Below, piece after piece: positions 1 to 7,585 of a stretch of 17,698 bases of DNA. The notes below the pieces were generated by a model that was given only the letters and a program-made list of their open reading frames with translations, was not told where the DNA came from and ran no database searches. Source of the DNA: Rhodocyclaceae bacterium UBA6160 (GTDB lineage Bacteria; Pseudomonadota; Gammaproteobacteria; Burkholderiales; Rhodocyclaceae); contig DIUK01000105.1 of the NCBI GenBank assembly GCA_002422995.1, positions 18,128 through 35,825 of the forward strand, written 5' to 3'. How positions within the stretch are numbered: the first letter of the stretch is position 1; every line of letters starts with the position of its first letter. Both the position numbers and the translations under genes were made by a program.

Positions 1-362
1 GATGCAGTTGGAGCCAAGCCGACGAGTGCGGTTTGCACGAATGCCGTGGTGGCAAGTTTGGTCGTATTATCGGCAGCGGACTGCGTCGGCGCGGTGGGGT
101 TGCCGGTGAATGCGGGCGATGCCTTTGGCGCTAAAAGCGCAAGGCCCGTCGCCAACTGGTTTACCAAATTACCCGTCGGCGTGCCGCCAAGCTGGACGAT
201 AGCATTACGGATTTCTTCCGTGGTGGCATAATACCACCATGCGCCCGGCTTGGTGGCAGGCGTTCCGGTGCCGGGGTTGCCTTCTTGTGGGTAGCCGATA
301 GATGGCGTGCCGGGATAGGTAGGAGGCGTTAAGCTGGTCGATGATTTGTAACTTCTATCCAT
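1..362 (-). CDS. tail fibre protein, N-terminal part, cut by window edge
   Basis: The first 120 codons of a receptor-binding tail fibre; the frame stays open to base 1, so the C-terminus is missing. ATG 362 has AAGGAG 5 bases upstream, overlapping the gp48 stop. The N-terminus is Pro/Gly/Thr-rich (about residues 10-40), followed by AWWYYATTEEIRNAIVQLGG. Residues 82-93 read SPAFTGNPTAPT and 101-109 read TKLATTAFV; this pair is the common fibre repeat of lambdoid, P2 and Mu-like phages that precedes host-specific tips. It is the last structural gene in view, in the Mu position for gene S. Fibre chaperone genes would be expected beyond the edge. Confidence 0.85.
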   Translation of the reverse strand, partial: MDRSYKSSTSLTPPTYPGTPSIGYPQEGNPGTGTPATKPGAWWYYATTEEIRNAIVQLGGTPTGNLVNQLATGLALLAPKASPAFTGNPTAPTQSAADNTTKLATTAFVQTALVGLAPTA

Positions 363-371
363 GGTGACTCC

Positions 372-947
372 TTAAGGGTAAGCAAAAATGATGGTTGTAT
401 GGGCAGGCTTGTAGCGTTCAAATACGCACTCCAAGGGCGCGTTTGACCAAGAGGCCAGCGGGTCATCCACGCTGTCGTTCACGGTCATTTCAAAAAAGGC
501 TGTGGCGGTGGCGGTGACCTGCCAAGCAAAGTTCCAATCGGAGCCGTTTATGGCGGCGTCGACGTCATCATCGACGGTGAATTCGTCAAATTCCGATATG
601 CTCACTGTGTTGCCCAGCCCAGCCGCCAGCTGCACGAAATAAGCAGCGCTTTGCCCGCCTAGGGAGGTGAGCTTCGTGAGCAGAGCAGCGTAGCGTTCTG
701 GCGTGGACTGCTCACCCGTCACACAAGGGTCAGGAAGGCCAGCCACTCGCTCCCAATCGGCCATAAGCTCGTCGGTGGTGCGCGGGTCCGCTTCGTCTAT
801 GAGATCGACTGCGCGATTATGTGCGCGGGCAGCCGCATCGCCTAAAGCCTGTATGATGGGGTCGGGTTGTTTCCATGCCGGACCAACGGGCAGTAATTTA
901 TAACCCTGCTGTTCATAATCTTCCGGCAGTGCATTTTTTACAGCCAT
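372..947 (-). CDS. baseplate protein (Mu gp48 family, DUF2313)
   Basis: A 191-residue protein at the outer baseplate, between the gp47 wedge and the tail fibre. EDYEQQGYKLLPVGPAWKQPD is the standard opening of the Mu gp48/YmfQ family, with L-P-x-G-P-A-W diagnostic. It is followed by RAHNRAVDLIDEADPRTTDELMADWERVAGLPDPC, where a Glu-Arg-Val-Ala-Gly-Leu-Pro-Asp turn recurs in homologues, and SISEFDEFTVDDD. The C-terminus (CVFERYKPAHTTIIFAY) is also typical. It begins within the last 10 bases of gp47, with no strong ribosome site, so coupled translation is likely. Its TAA overlaps the AAGGAG site of the tail fibre gene. Confidence 0.93.
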   Translation of the reverse strand: MAVKNALPEDYEQQGYKLLPVGPAWKQPDPIIQALGDAAARAHNRAVDLIDEADPRTTDELMADWERVAGLPDPCVTGEQSTPERYAALLTKLTSLGGQSAAYFVQLAAGLGNTVSISEFDEFTVDDDVDAAINGSDWNFAWQVTATATAFFEMTVNDSVDDPLASWSNAPLECVFERYKPAHTTIIFAYP

Positions 948-1981
948 GTAATGGTACCGAGTTGTGCGAGTTCAGTTGCCCCCAAAACGATATCTGCCGC
1001 AGGTACCGTCAAATCGTGGTTGAATTCTCCCTGCGCAGAAGAAATGGCTTCGCGGATGCGTGAAAGATAGATCGTGCTGCCCGGCGCACCTTCGCGGCGG
1101 AAAAAATCTTCTAGCTCTGCGGTTATGGCGTCGCGGATGGGCGTTGTGTCGGGTGTGATATCTATCGTCAGGTCCACGCTGTGCAACACTGGCGCCACCA
1201 CATAAACTTGTGCGGTGACCGGGCGGCGGGCGTTGACATAATCTTGCACGGCGGTAACTTCGCCAGCATCAGGAATGGGGCTTGCATCATCATCGCGGGC
1301 AAAGCGCACCGTGACGGTGCCGAGGCCCATTTCTGCGGGGAAAACCCATGCACGGGTAACGCCGGGCACTTCTAGCGCCCAGACTTCATAATCCGATGCG
1401 GAGCCGCCATGCGGTGGCTGCTGAATGCGTGTGAGCAGGCGCGCGCGCAAGCTGTCGTCATCTTCGATATCGGCACCGCCGCTAAGCTCTCCCGCAATCG
1501 CAATCGCTTGAACCCCGCTGATAGGCGATATCAGCGTCAGGCTTTGGCCGGCAGTACGATTGCCCGCTGCGCCGGAGGTAACCGCAACAATGTTGGCATC
1601 GGCGGTCAGGCCCACTGCCGTTACATCTGCTGCGGTTTCATAGTCCACGCTATCAACCGATTTAATCACGGTGCCCTGCGGGATAAATGCGCCATCGGTA
1701 GTGGTAAAGGTCACCACGCCGGTTGCAGCAGCGGCTTGCAGCCGGGGCACGCCCCACACACCTGCCCAGCGCTCTAAATGGTCCGTATCGGCAGAGTCGG
1801 GTATAATCTGGCGGGAGATATAATCCATGAAGCCATACAGGCCATGTACCTCCCCGCCGATTACGCGGGCATAGGCTTCTTTGTCAGCTCGGCGCAAGGA
1901 TTCATCGACACCTAGGCGCGATAGCAAATCATTGCGTGAGCGGTCAATCTGCTCAGATAGCGCGGGGCGGTTAAATGGCAT
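938..1981 (-). CDS. baseplate wedge protein (Mu gp47 / P2 gpJ family)
   Basis: A 347-residue protein of the Baseplate_J-like family that forms the wedges around the hub. SEQIDRSRNDLLSRLG, GLYGFMDYISRQIIPDSADTDHLERWAGVWGV, and the Ala/Gly/Thr-rich beta block (GTVIKSVDSVDYETAADVTA, SGAAGNRTAGQSLTLISPISGV) mark the family. GGADIEDDDSLRARLLTRIQQPPHGGSASDYEVWALEVPGVTRAWV is its best conserved part, with the P-P-x-G-G-S/N loop. The C-terminal half ends with a FFRREGAPGSTIYLSRIREAIS segment. The ATG at 1981 has GGAG about 11 bases upstream. It overlaps gp46 and gp48 genes by 11 and 10 bases. Confidence 0.95.
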   Translation of the reverse strand: MPFNRPALSEQIDRSRNDLLSRLGVDESLRRADKEAYARVIGGEVHGLYGFMDYISRQIIPDSADTDHLERWAGVWGVPRLQAAAATGVVTFTTTDGAFIPQGTVIKSVDSVDYETAADVTAVGLTADANIVAVTSGAAGNRTAGQSLTLISPISGVQAIAIAGELSGGADIEDDDSLRARLLTRIQQPPHGGSASDYEVWALEVPGVTRAWVFPAEMGLGTVTVRFARDDDASPIPDAGEVTAVQDYVNARRPVTAQVYVVAPVLHSVDLTIDITPDTTPIRDAITAELEDFFRREGAPGSTIYLSRIREAISSAQGEFNHDLTVPAADIVLGATELAQLGTITWL

Positions 1982-2420
1982 TGGCTATAAATCTCCATAC
2001 ATCTGCAAAGCGAAGGTCCAGCGGTGCGCCGCTGGCGCGGTAAATGGTGCATTTCATGGCAAGAGTGTTCAAACCTTGGCGCTCGGCGGTAACGTCAATG
2101 CGGGTTGCAACTCCGTCCTCAATAAGCCATTGAAGCGCTTCAACCGCGTATTCGCGGGCGCGCAATATGGTTTGGGTCGTCAGCTTTGCGCGTGCCAAAA
2201 GCCACAGGCGCGAACCGATGCGGTCATTGGCTACATTGGGGAAAGTGTCGCCCCACCAGCCATGGCGATCATCGCCGGGCAATTCGTCGTCAGGCAGCGC
2301 ACGCCTCCAGCTAAAAAGCGAGATGATTACGGCGCGCACCAAGTCTTCTTCTGGCTGCATCCCAAGCGTGTAGGTGACGCCATCGACAGTTATGTCGGCG
2401 TCCTGAAAATAATCGCTCAT
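1971..2420 (-). CDS. baseplate wedge protein (Mu gp46 family)
   Basis: A 149-residue protein of the GP46 family, comparable to P2 gpW and T4 gp25, which joins sheath to baseplate. The pattern QPEEDLVRAVIISLFSWRRALPDDELPG with HGWWGDTFPN, RIGSRLWLLARAKLTTQTILRAREYAVEALQWLIEDGVA is highly typical; the GWWGD motif is a family signature. The C-terminal strands (RIDVTAERQGLNTLAMKCTIYR) end at a short helix. It starts 3 bases after the spike stop, without a clear ribosome site, so coupling to the spike gene is likely. Its end overlaps the gp47 gene by 11 bases. Confidence 0.93.
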   Translation of the reverse strand: MSDYFQDADITVDGVTYTLGMQPEEDLVRAVIISLFSWRRALPDDELPGDDRHGWWGDTFPNVANDRIGSRLWLLARAKLTTQTILRAREYAVEALQWLIEDGVATRIDVTAERQGLNTLAMKCTIYRASGAPLDLRFADVWRFIANAI

Positions 2421-2423
2421 AAT

Positions 2424-2978
2424 TTACATCTGCTGGTTTGGCTGCTGCGTTGTGGTGCCGGTTTCTTCATGGGTATGCGTGTTGTAAGTGCTGCGCATAT
2501 TGTTCATCGTTTCACCGTCGGTATCGCACCGGTCTTTTATTTCTCCGGTCACTTCTAAAAGCACCGTTTCCATGCGCACCTTTGGGGTATTGGTGATGGT
2601 AACGGGCAGGTTCGCACCATCAATGACGATGCCGGTGCGGGTCAGATGCACCTTTTGCCCTTGATCGTCGTAAATGGCCACCTCGCCAGCTGCGAGGCCC
2701 ACCAGCCTATAGCGTCGGTCAGCAACGCAGATGACAACGCCATGGCTTTTGTCGCCATCCATGAATGCCGCAAGCAATTCTGCGCCGGGTAATGCGCAGG
2801 CTGTAAAGCCGTAAGGCTCCATCTGCTCCATGCCCTTAATTTCGTCAGCGAGTAAGTCGGCCTGCACCTCCTGCATCTTCTTGGCAGAATTCACCTGCTC
2901 GACGGTGCCCCGCGCCAGCATATTGGTGATGCGGCGCGCATACGGCGCTATCATTTTTGCAAAGAACCGGTGATCCAT
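2424..2978 (-). CDS. baseplate spike protein (Mu gp45 / P2 gpV type)
   Basis: A 184-residue trimeric membrane-piercing spike at the baseplate centre. The N-terminal half, with ARRITNMLARGTVEQVNSAKKMQEVQ, MEPYGFTACALPGAELLAAFMDGD and SHGVVICVADRRYR, is the OB-fold domain of Mu gp45. Residues 100-160 are beta strands of the shaft (VHLTRTGIVIDG, KVRMETVLLEVTGEIKDRCD). Near the C-terminus HTH (about residues 168-170) in STYNTHTHEE is the HxH motif that binds an iron ion at the spike tip in P2 gpV and Mu gp45. A short, polar Thr/Gln tail follows. Start and previous stop share TAATG. Normal family length. Confidence 0.93.
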   Translation of the reverse strand: MDHRFFAKMIAPYARRITNMLARGTVEQVNSAKKMQEVQADLLADEIKGMEQMEPYGFTACALPGAELLAAFMDGDKSHGVVICVADRRYRLVGLAAGEVAIYDDQGQKVHLTRTGIVIDGANLPVTITNTPKVRMETVLLEVTGEIKDRCDTDGETMNNMRSTYNTHTHEETGTTTQQPNQQM

Positions 2979-4108
2979 TATTCTTCACTTTCTTCGTCGC
3001 CCTCGTCGGGGTTAAGTTCTAAGTTCGACCACGAATCGCCGCCGCCGCCCTTCTTCCCTTTTTTCTTTTTGCTTGGCGATGCAATGAAACCCTCGCGTGG
3101 CCCCATGGTCAGCGTCGTAATGGTCCCGCTTTCGCTCAACGTGTATTGCACTTCTGAAATCAGCATTTGCCTTTCAAAGCCAATTATAGTGTCGGTGACG
3201 CGCACCATTTTATTTGGCAGCCAAAGGTCACCATTTGCCTGCCGCCAGCCTTGAACGCTATAGGTTGCCATCAGGCTTTTAGTGGTGCGCGATGCACGCT
3301 CATAGTCCACGCGATCGCGGCAAGTTCCCTCATCCGCCTGCCCGCATTGCTTAATGACCAGCACGCGGGAGCGCACGATAGTTGTGTCGTCCGTGGTGGC
3401 CGTTTGCTGGTTAGCAGATTGGCCAAATACATCATCGGTGCCGGACTGCTGGCCCTTGCAAATATACTTGGAATAGCGGTCCTTAAAATCGAGATCGGCA
3501 GAGCCAGTTAATATGTTGCCATTTTCCCCTCCTAAAAGAAGCGGGGTGGCGGTGCCATCATTGCCTGCGGTAAGCAAAATTAAATTGCCATCGGCATCAT
3601 CTGTTGCCAGTAAATGGCGAAGGCGCAGCAGGCGGTCTATGCTTTCAAATGCCGACTCCCCTTGCTGTATCTGGTGGTCTGGGATTATCGCTCCTGTCGG
3701 GCTTTGCGAAATGACTTTGATGCCATAGGGCTTGGCAAGTTCCTGCACAATTTTTTCGAGGTTTTGCCCTTTCCATTGACCAGGCTTATTTATCGCGGAA
3801 CAATCCACCAAATCCGCCGTTTTCGACCTTCCCTTTACACCCACAGTTATCTGGGATGCGTCGTATGATATTGGCGTGCCATCGACATATCCCGTCAGGA
3901 TTTTGTCAGCTCCAATATACACTTCGCACAGATCACCGGGGATGATGCGGCGCACCACGGTTGCCATTTCAGGCCACCTGTCAGTTACCTCTAGCGAAAA
4001 GTCGCGGGCCTGCCGTTCAATCCCGGCGGTGATAGAAACCTTTTTCCAGCCAGCATATTCGCTACCATTTACCAGCAGGCGAACTGTGTTCTGTGCGTTC
4101 TCATTCAT
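2978..4108 (-). CDS. baseplate hub protein (Mu gpP / gp44 family)
   Basis: A 376-residue trimeric hub that links the tube to the central spike. RLLVNGSEYAGWKKVSITAGIERQARDFSLEV, followed by PGDLCEVYIGADKILTGYVD and ITVGVKGRSKTADLVDCSAI, is the typical N-terminal half of Mu gpP. QGESAFESIDRLLRLRHLLATDDADGNLIL and the C-terminal VQGWRQANGDLWLPNKMVRVTD complete the pattern. Length is close to Mu gpP. The last 33 residues are odd: a KKKKGKKGGGG stretch (from about residue 347) followed by an acidic run ending DEGDEESEE. ATGA overlap with gpN before, and a TAATG junction with the spike gene after. Confidence 0.92.
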   Translation of the reverse strand: MNENAQNTVRLLVNGSEYAGWKKVSITAGIERQARDFSLEVTDRWPEMATVVRRIIPGDLCEVYIGADKILTGYVDGTPISYDASQITVGVKGRSKTADLVDCSAINKPGQWKGQNLEKIVQELAKPYGIKVISQSPTGAIIPDHQIQQGESAFESIDRLLRLRHLLATDDADGNLILLTAGNDGTATPLLLGGENGNILTGSADLDFKDRYSKYICKGQQSGTDDVFGQSANQQTATTDDTTIVRSRVLVIKQCGQADEGTCRDRVDYERASRTTKSLMATYSVQGWRQANGDLWLPNKMVRVTDTIIGFERQMLISEVQYTLSESGTITTLTMGPREGFIASPSKKKKGKKGGGGDSWSNLELNPDEGDEESEE

Positions 4109-5364
4109 CGCGCCAGCACCCGCAATTCAACTGGCGGCGTAAAGCCGGGATGAATTACCTTGTTACGGTCCACGATCTCCTGCGCCCGGCCTGCATCTTC
4201 ATACAAATCATAGGCAAGCGCTAAGCTAGGGGTTGTGTCGGGCAGCTGGATATTTCGCAACCGTGCAGCATCCTGCGCCCGGCGGGTTAAGTCTTTATGG
4301 ACCGCCACCCGCGTGTTGGTGAGCACCGGATAAAGGTCATCTGAGGCGGTGAGCGTTTCCGCATCGAGCGCGCTAGTGAGATTATTTCGCACCGCGATCA
4401 CGTCGTCAAAAACGTGCGCCGGTAAGGTGGAAGACACTTTTACTGCCTCCACCAACAATGCCTGCCGCGCAATGGCGCTGACAGCATTGGCATTGTTTTT
4501 AACTTGCTGGCGAGAGGGCGCTAGCGTCGGGTCAGGTGTAGGCTGCGCAGCCAGAACGGGATTGCTGGTCGCCGCAACGAGCGTGTTAATGTAGCGATAT
4601 GAAGCCTGCGTTTGCGCGCTGGTTGATGCCGTATTTGCCGCCGTGCTCGACACCACCGTTGATAGCGTGCGGTTGGAGGCGGGCGGGGTTACCACCTTCG
4701 GTTCATTTCCGCTGAAAAGGCTAAAAACGCGAGTGACAAGGGTGGAAGGAATCCCCACTAGCCCGCCCAGATCGGCTAAAATGCTGTTTAAGTTTCCGCT
4801 AAATCCGGGAAGATAGGAGAAATTCCCGCCTGCGGCGTCCAAAGAGCTTTCCAGTGACGTCAAGGCATCATCGCTCACAAAGCTGGGATAACCATCAACT
4901 CCGAATGTTTTCAAAAAATCCTTCGTGCTGGCATCCTGTAGTAAGCCACCTTGCAACTTCGATATCGACGAGGTGGAAATACCACCGCTAGGGAAAGCAA
5001 GCGCGCCCGCCTCAACAAAGCTAAATTCAATCTGCACAACGCCGTTGGAATCTCTCCCTTGGCTCATGCGTGATGGCTGGGCCACCACTTGCATCTGGCC
5101 CATCCATGGATGCACCAGCGTGCCTGCGCCAGATGCCTCTAGGGCTTGGAGCAGCCTTTCACCATCGGACAGTGCGTTTTCCCCTACCAGAAAAGCGGTG
5201 ATGGTAATATCACGCGCTGCGCGGCCCATATCTTCCGGGTATGGATTGTCGCGCTGCGGATATTCATGCACCTGCAAACGCCTGCCTGCGGTTAAACCGC
5301 CTGCCTCGACGAAGAAGGGCACGCCCCGAAAGCTCGCCTCCCTAAGTTTTCCTTCCCACATCAT
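4105..5364 (-). CDS. Mu gpN-like baseplate protein (DNA_circ_N family)
   Basis: A 419-residue protein. The first 100 residues (MWEGKLREASFRGVPFFVE, RLQVHEYPQRDNPYPEDMGRAARDITITAFLVG) are the DNA circularisation N-terminal domain of Mu gpN. In spite of its name, that protein is a tail/baseplate component related to distal tail adaptors. The middle part is Ser/Thr/Ala-rich, and the C-terminal 120 residues are helical with ARRAQDAARLRNIQLPDTTP-like text and a short LRVLAR end. The start is ATG 5364, overlapping the tape measure stop in TGATG (a second ATG follows at 5361). The stop forms an ATGA overlap with the hub gene. Fits the order tape measure, gpN, gpP of Mu. Confidence 0.9.
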   Translation of the reverse strand: MMWEGKLREASFRGVPFFVEAGGLTAGRRLQVHEYPQRDNPYPEDMGRAARDITITAFLVGENALSDGERLLQALEASGAGTLVHPWMGQMQVVAQPSRMSQGRDSNGVVQIEFSFVEAGALAFPSGGISTSSISKLQGGLLQDASTKDFLKTFGVDGYPSFVSDDALTSLESSLDAAGGNFSYLPGFSGNLNSILADLGGLVGIPSTLVTRVFSLFSGNEPKVVTPPASNRTLSTVVSSTAANTASTSAQTQASYRYINTLVAATSNPVLAAQPTPDPTLAPSRQQVKNNANAVSAIARQALLVEAVKVSSTLPAHVFDDVIAVRNNLTSALDAETLTASDDLYPVLTNTRVAVHKDLTRRAQDAARLRNIQLPDTTPSLALAYDLYEDAGRAQEIVDRNKVIHPGFTPPVELRVLAR

Positions 5365-7151
5365 CAGGGCATTCCCATCGCGTTGGCGCTGTAACCCACA
5401 TCCGTATTCACGGCTACGGCGCTGCTATTATTTTGCTTTGTAGTGACGCGCAGGCCGGGTGGCGCATCTGCAAATTTCACGGTGATCTCACCATTAACCG
5501 GCGGCGCTCCAGCACCATTGCTGCGCGCAAGAGCGCCGCTTTGCAGCAAGCTCTGGCGGGGAACCGGTGCAATACTTAAATTCTGTCGCTCCACAGGCAA
5601 TGGCGCGTTGTCATTGCTGGCAGTTGGCCCCTGCCCTGACACCGCGTGCCATGCATCCTTGGCTGCTTCGGTAAAACTCGATAGGTCGGGGAGATAGCTT
5701 TTCACCTTTGCGATTGCGCTCATAAACGCTTCGGGGATTGAGTCGAAATACCCGGCGATGCTGCTCACTAAGTCAAAGAACCATTTTTGCACCGGTTCGA
5801 AGCCTGCAATCACTAAGCCCAGCGGTGAGAAGCTAAATACCGTTTTAAGCAGTTCCCAAAGCTCACTAGCACCCGCCTTGATGCTCTCCCAGATACCAGA
5901 GAAAAAACCAGAGATTGCCCCCCAGTTGCTATAGATAGCGTATGCTGCCGCTGCAAGGGCCACCACAGCGACAATAAGCAGGCCGATGGGGTTTGCCAGC
6001 AAAACGAGATTAAACGCTTGCATGGCCGTATATCCGGCCCTAATTGCCACCACGAAATTGCCGAGGGCGGTAACAACTTGAACTGCGGCGAATTTAGCCA
6101 TATTTGCAGCAGAAATGAGTAAGATGCGGCTTAGCCTGCCCAGCGCGGTAACGATTTGAAAAACCGCGAGTATGATATGCGCATTGGCGAGAGCAAAAAA
6201 CCCGATAATCAAATTGGACCATCCGCCCACTGCATCTGCCAGCCACCCAAGCTTTCTGCCAAACGCGGCAAATCCCTCAATAACTTTGTCCCACTGGACC
6301 TGCTTAAGGGCGCTGACAAACTTTAGGATGGCATCGCTGATATTTTGCGCGATCAGGAGGCGGTTTACTTTGTACCATTCAATAAGCTGGGAGATCAGCG
6401 GGTTTAATACCGGTGCCAGTTTGGCCCCGATGGAATTTGAAAGCCCTTGCGAAGCGGCCTTGATTCTGTCGAAATTATCGCCTAAATCGTCGGCGTTTTT
6501 AAGGTCATCGTCGCTAAGAACCAAGCCGAGCGCCCGTGCTTCTTCTGCGGCCTCCCGCATACCCTTGGCACCAATGGCGAGGAAAGGATAAAGCTCAGCG
6601 CCGGATTTGCCAAATAGTGCCAGCGTCGCGGCGGTGCGCTGCGCAGGGTTCTTAATTTTGTTCAGGCCATCGGCAACCTCAGGCATAAGCTGCCCGGCGT
6701 CTTTGAGGTGGCCGTTGGCATCATAGAGGTTGATGCCCAGCTTTTTGAATAGCTTTAGGGCCTCTTTGTTTTTGCCCGATGCAGCGCCAGCAATAGCTTT
6801 GCTTAGCTTTACGGTGCCACCTGTCAGGCTGTCGAACTCAACGCCCTCCAGCTTGGCCGCATAAGCCATTTCCTGTAGCTGCTTAGTGGCAAGCCCGGTC
6901 TTGGTGGCGGTATCATGGATTTTGCTACCATAATCCGCAAAGCCGGACACCATTCTGCGCAGAGCTTCCACGGTCACTGCACTGGCAGCGGCGATGGGTA
7001 GCCCGATGGCAGAAGTAATTTTCTGGCCAGCCGAGGCAATATCCCGCAGGGATTTACGGGTTAGCTTAGCAGTCTGGTTTATGGATTTAAGGGCGGGGCT
7101 GATTTTATCGACAGCACTGATAATGGCCTTTAGCTCATATTTATTTGCCAT
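5364..7151 (-). CDS. tail tape measure protein
   Basis: A 595-residue protein that sets tail length and is ejected ahead of the DNA. The N-terminal 60 residues are helical, ending in an Ala-rich segment. The block YAAKLEGVEFDSLTGGTVKLSKA (about residues 97-119) and TAATLALFGKSGAELYPFL (173-191) match the tape measure core family, where FGKSGAEL is the conserved signature. Hydrophobic segments at about 313-337 and 382-408 could cross the host inner membrane. The C-terminus ends in a beta region (GEITVKFADAPPGLRV) typical of Mu/P2-type members. By the usual 1.5 angstrom per residue rule, the tail would be about 90 nm. The GAGGG site lies inside the chaperone extension, suggesting coupling. Confidence 0.93.
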   Translation of the reverse strand: MANKYELKAIISAVDKISPALKSINQTAKLTRKSLRDIASAGQKITSAIGLPIAAASAVTVEALRRMVSGFADYGSKIHDTATKTGLATKQLQEMAYAAKLEGVEFDSLTGGTVKLSKAIAGAASGKNKEALKLFKKLGINLYDANGHLKDAGQLMPEVADGLNKIKNPAQRTAATLALFGKSGAELYPFLAIGAKGMREAAEEARALGLVLSDDDLKNADDLGDNFDRIKAASQGLSNSIGAKLAPVLNPLISQLIEWYKVNRLLIAQNISDAILKFVSALKQVQWDKVIEGFAAFGRKLGWLADAVGGWSNLIIGFFALANAHIILAVFQIVTALGRLSRILLISAANMAKFAAVQVVTALGNFVVAIRAGYTAMQAFNLVLLANPIGLLIVAVVALAAAAYAIYSNWGAISGFFSGIWESIKAGASELWELLKTVFSFSPLGLVIAGFEPVQKWFFDLVSSIAGYFDSIPEAFMSAIAKVKSYLPDLSSFTEAAKDAWHAVSGQGPTASNDNAPLPVERQNLSIAPVPRQSLLQSGALARSNGAGAPPVNGEITVKFADAPPGLRVTTKQNNSSAVAVNTDVGYSANAMGMP

Positions 7152-7154
7152 AAA

Positions 7155-7585
7155 TTAGCCCTCTTTTAGGCTTTCGCTGATGCGGCCCGCCTGACAATAA
7201 AAGTCCATGAATTCACTGGTGGATAAATTCAGGATTTGGTCAGGCGGTGCCTTCCAAAAAAAAGCTACCTCGAAAACCGCGTTGGATAGATCGCTTACGC
7301 TTCCGAAGTAGCAGGCGCGAAAAAAGGCATGATTGCCGTTTGGATTGTCATGAAATCCGGGCCAGAGATTTCATCCACAGAGGATGAGGGAATTTTGGCC
7401 AATACTTCGATGTATTTGGCCAAAACGTCTGGTTTCAGGTCCACAGTTTCATCTGCGCGCACCGAAAAGGGATAGCCGATTCTACGGATATCCTTTGCCA
7501 TGGGTTCGCGCAGCGTCAGGTTCGAAACTTCTTCACCATGGGCGGTGATTGGCTTCTTTAAGGCGATGGTGATCTCATTAGGCAT
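7155..7585 (-). CDS. tail assembly chaperone, frameshifted long form (GpE-like extension)
   Basis: Predicted product of a -1 shift at 7319: 89 residues from frame 0 plus 54 from the -1 frame, 143 in all. The extension contains SDLSNAVFEVAFFWKAPPD followed by ILNLSTSEFMDFYCQAG, which resembles P2 GpE and Mu-like second chaperone proteins (aromatic-Trp, Pro-Pro, then Leu-x-Leu and Glu-Phe-Met). The -1 frame is open from 7370, just past a TGA, to 7155. It has no ATG, GTG or TTG before an internal ATG at 7208, so it cannot be made alone in full. It ends 3 bases before the tape measure ATG. The lambda gpG/gpGT and P2 E/E+E' pairs work this way. Coordinates ignore the one-base re-reading. Confidence 0.82.
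7295..7585 (-). CDS. tail assembly chaperone, short form (Phage_TAC_7-like)
   Basis: The 96-residue frame-0 product of the tail chaperone gene. NEITIALKKPITAHGEEVSNLTLREPMAKDIRRI is the recognisable opening of the Mu gp41 / Phage_TAC_7 family (phage tail assembly protein E type). Such proteins coat the tape measure during tail assembly and are absent from the finished virion. The start is ATG 7585, with AAAGG about 8 bases upstream; a longer reading from a TTG at 7660 runs inside the tube gene and is unlikely. The last codons carry the slippery heptamer, and the frame-0 stop is TAA at 7297-7295, 22 bases past it. Normal translation gives this form. Confidence 0.85.
   Translation of the reverse strand: MPNEITIALKKPITAHGEEVSNLTLREPMAKDIRRIGYPFSVRADETVDLKPDVLAKYIEVLAKIPSSSVDEISGPDFMTIQTAIMPFFAPATSEA
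7319..7325 (-). promoter_or_regulatory. -1 ribosomal frameshift site T_TTT_TTC
   Basis: In frame 0 the codons read CCT TTT TTC, which places a textbook X_XXY_YYZ slippery heptamer at the end of the chaperone gene. After a -1 shift, reading continues CGC GCC TGC to the TAA at 7157-7155. Only a 3-bp CTT/AAG hairpin is obvious about 10 bases downstream, so any stimulating structure is weak or longer-range. P2 gene E uses a similar T run for its E' extension. Confidence 0.8.

Noticed and set aside
1881..2558. 225-codon open frame on the plus strand
   Set aside because: Runs antisense across three real baseplate genes (gp45-, gp46- and gp47-like), so it is a by-product of their codon use.
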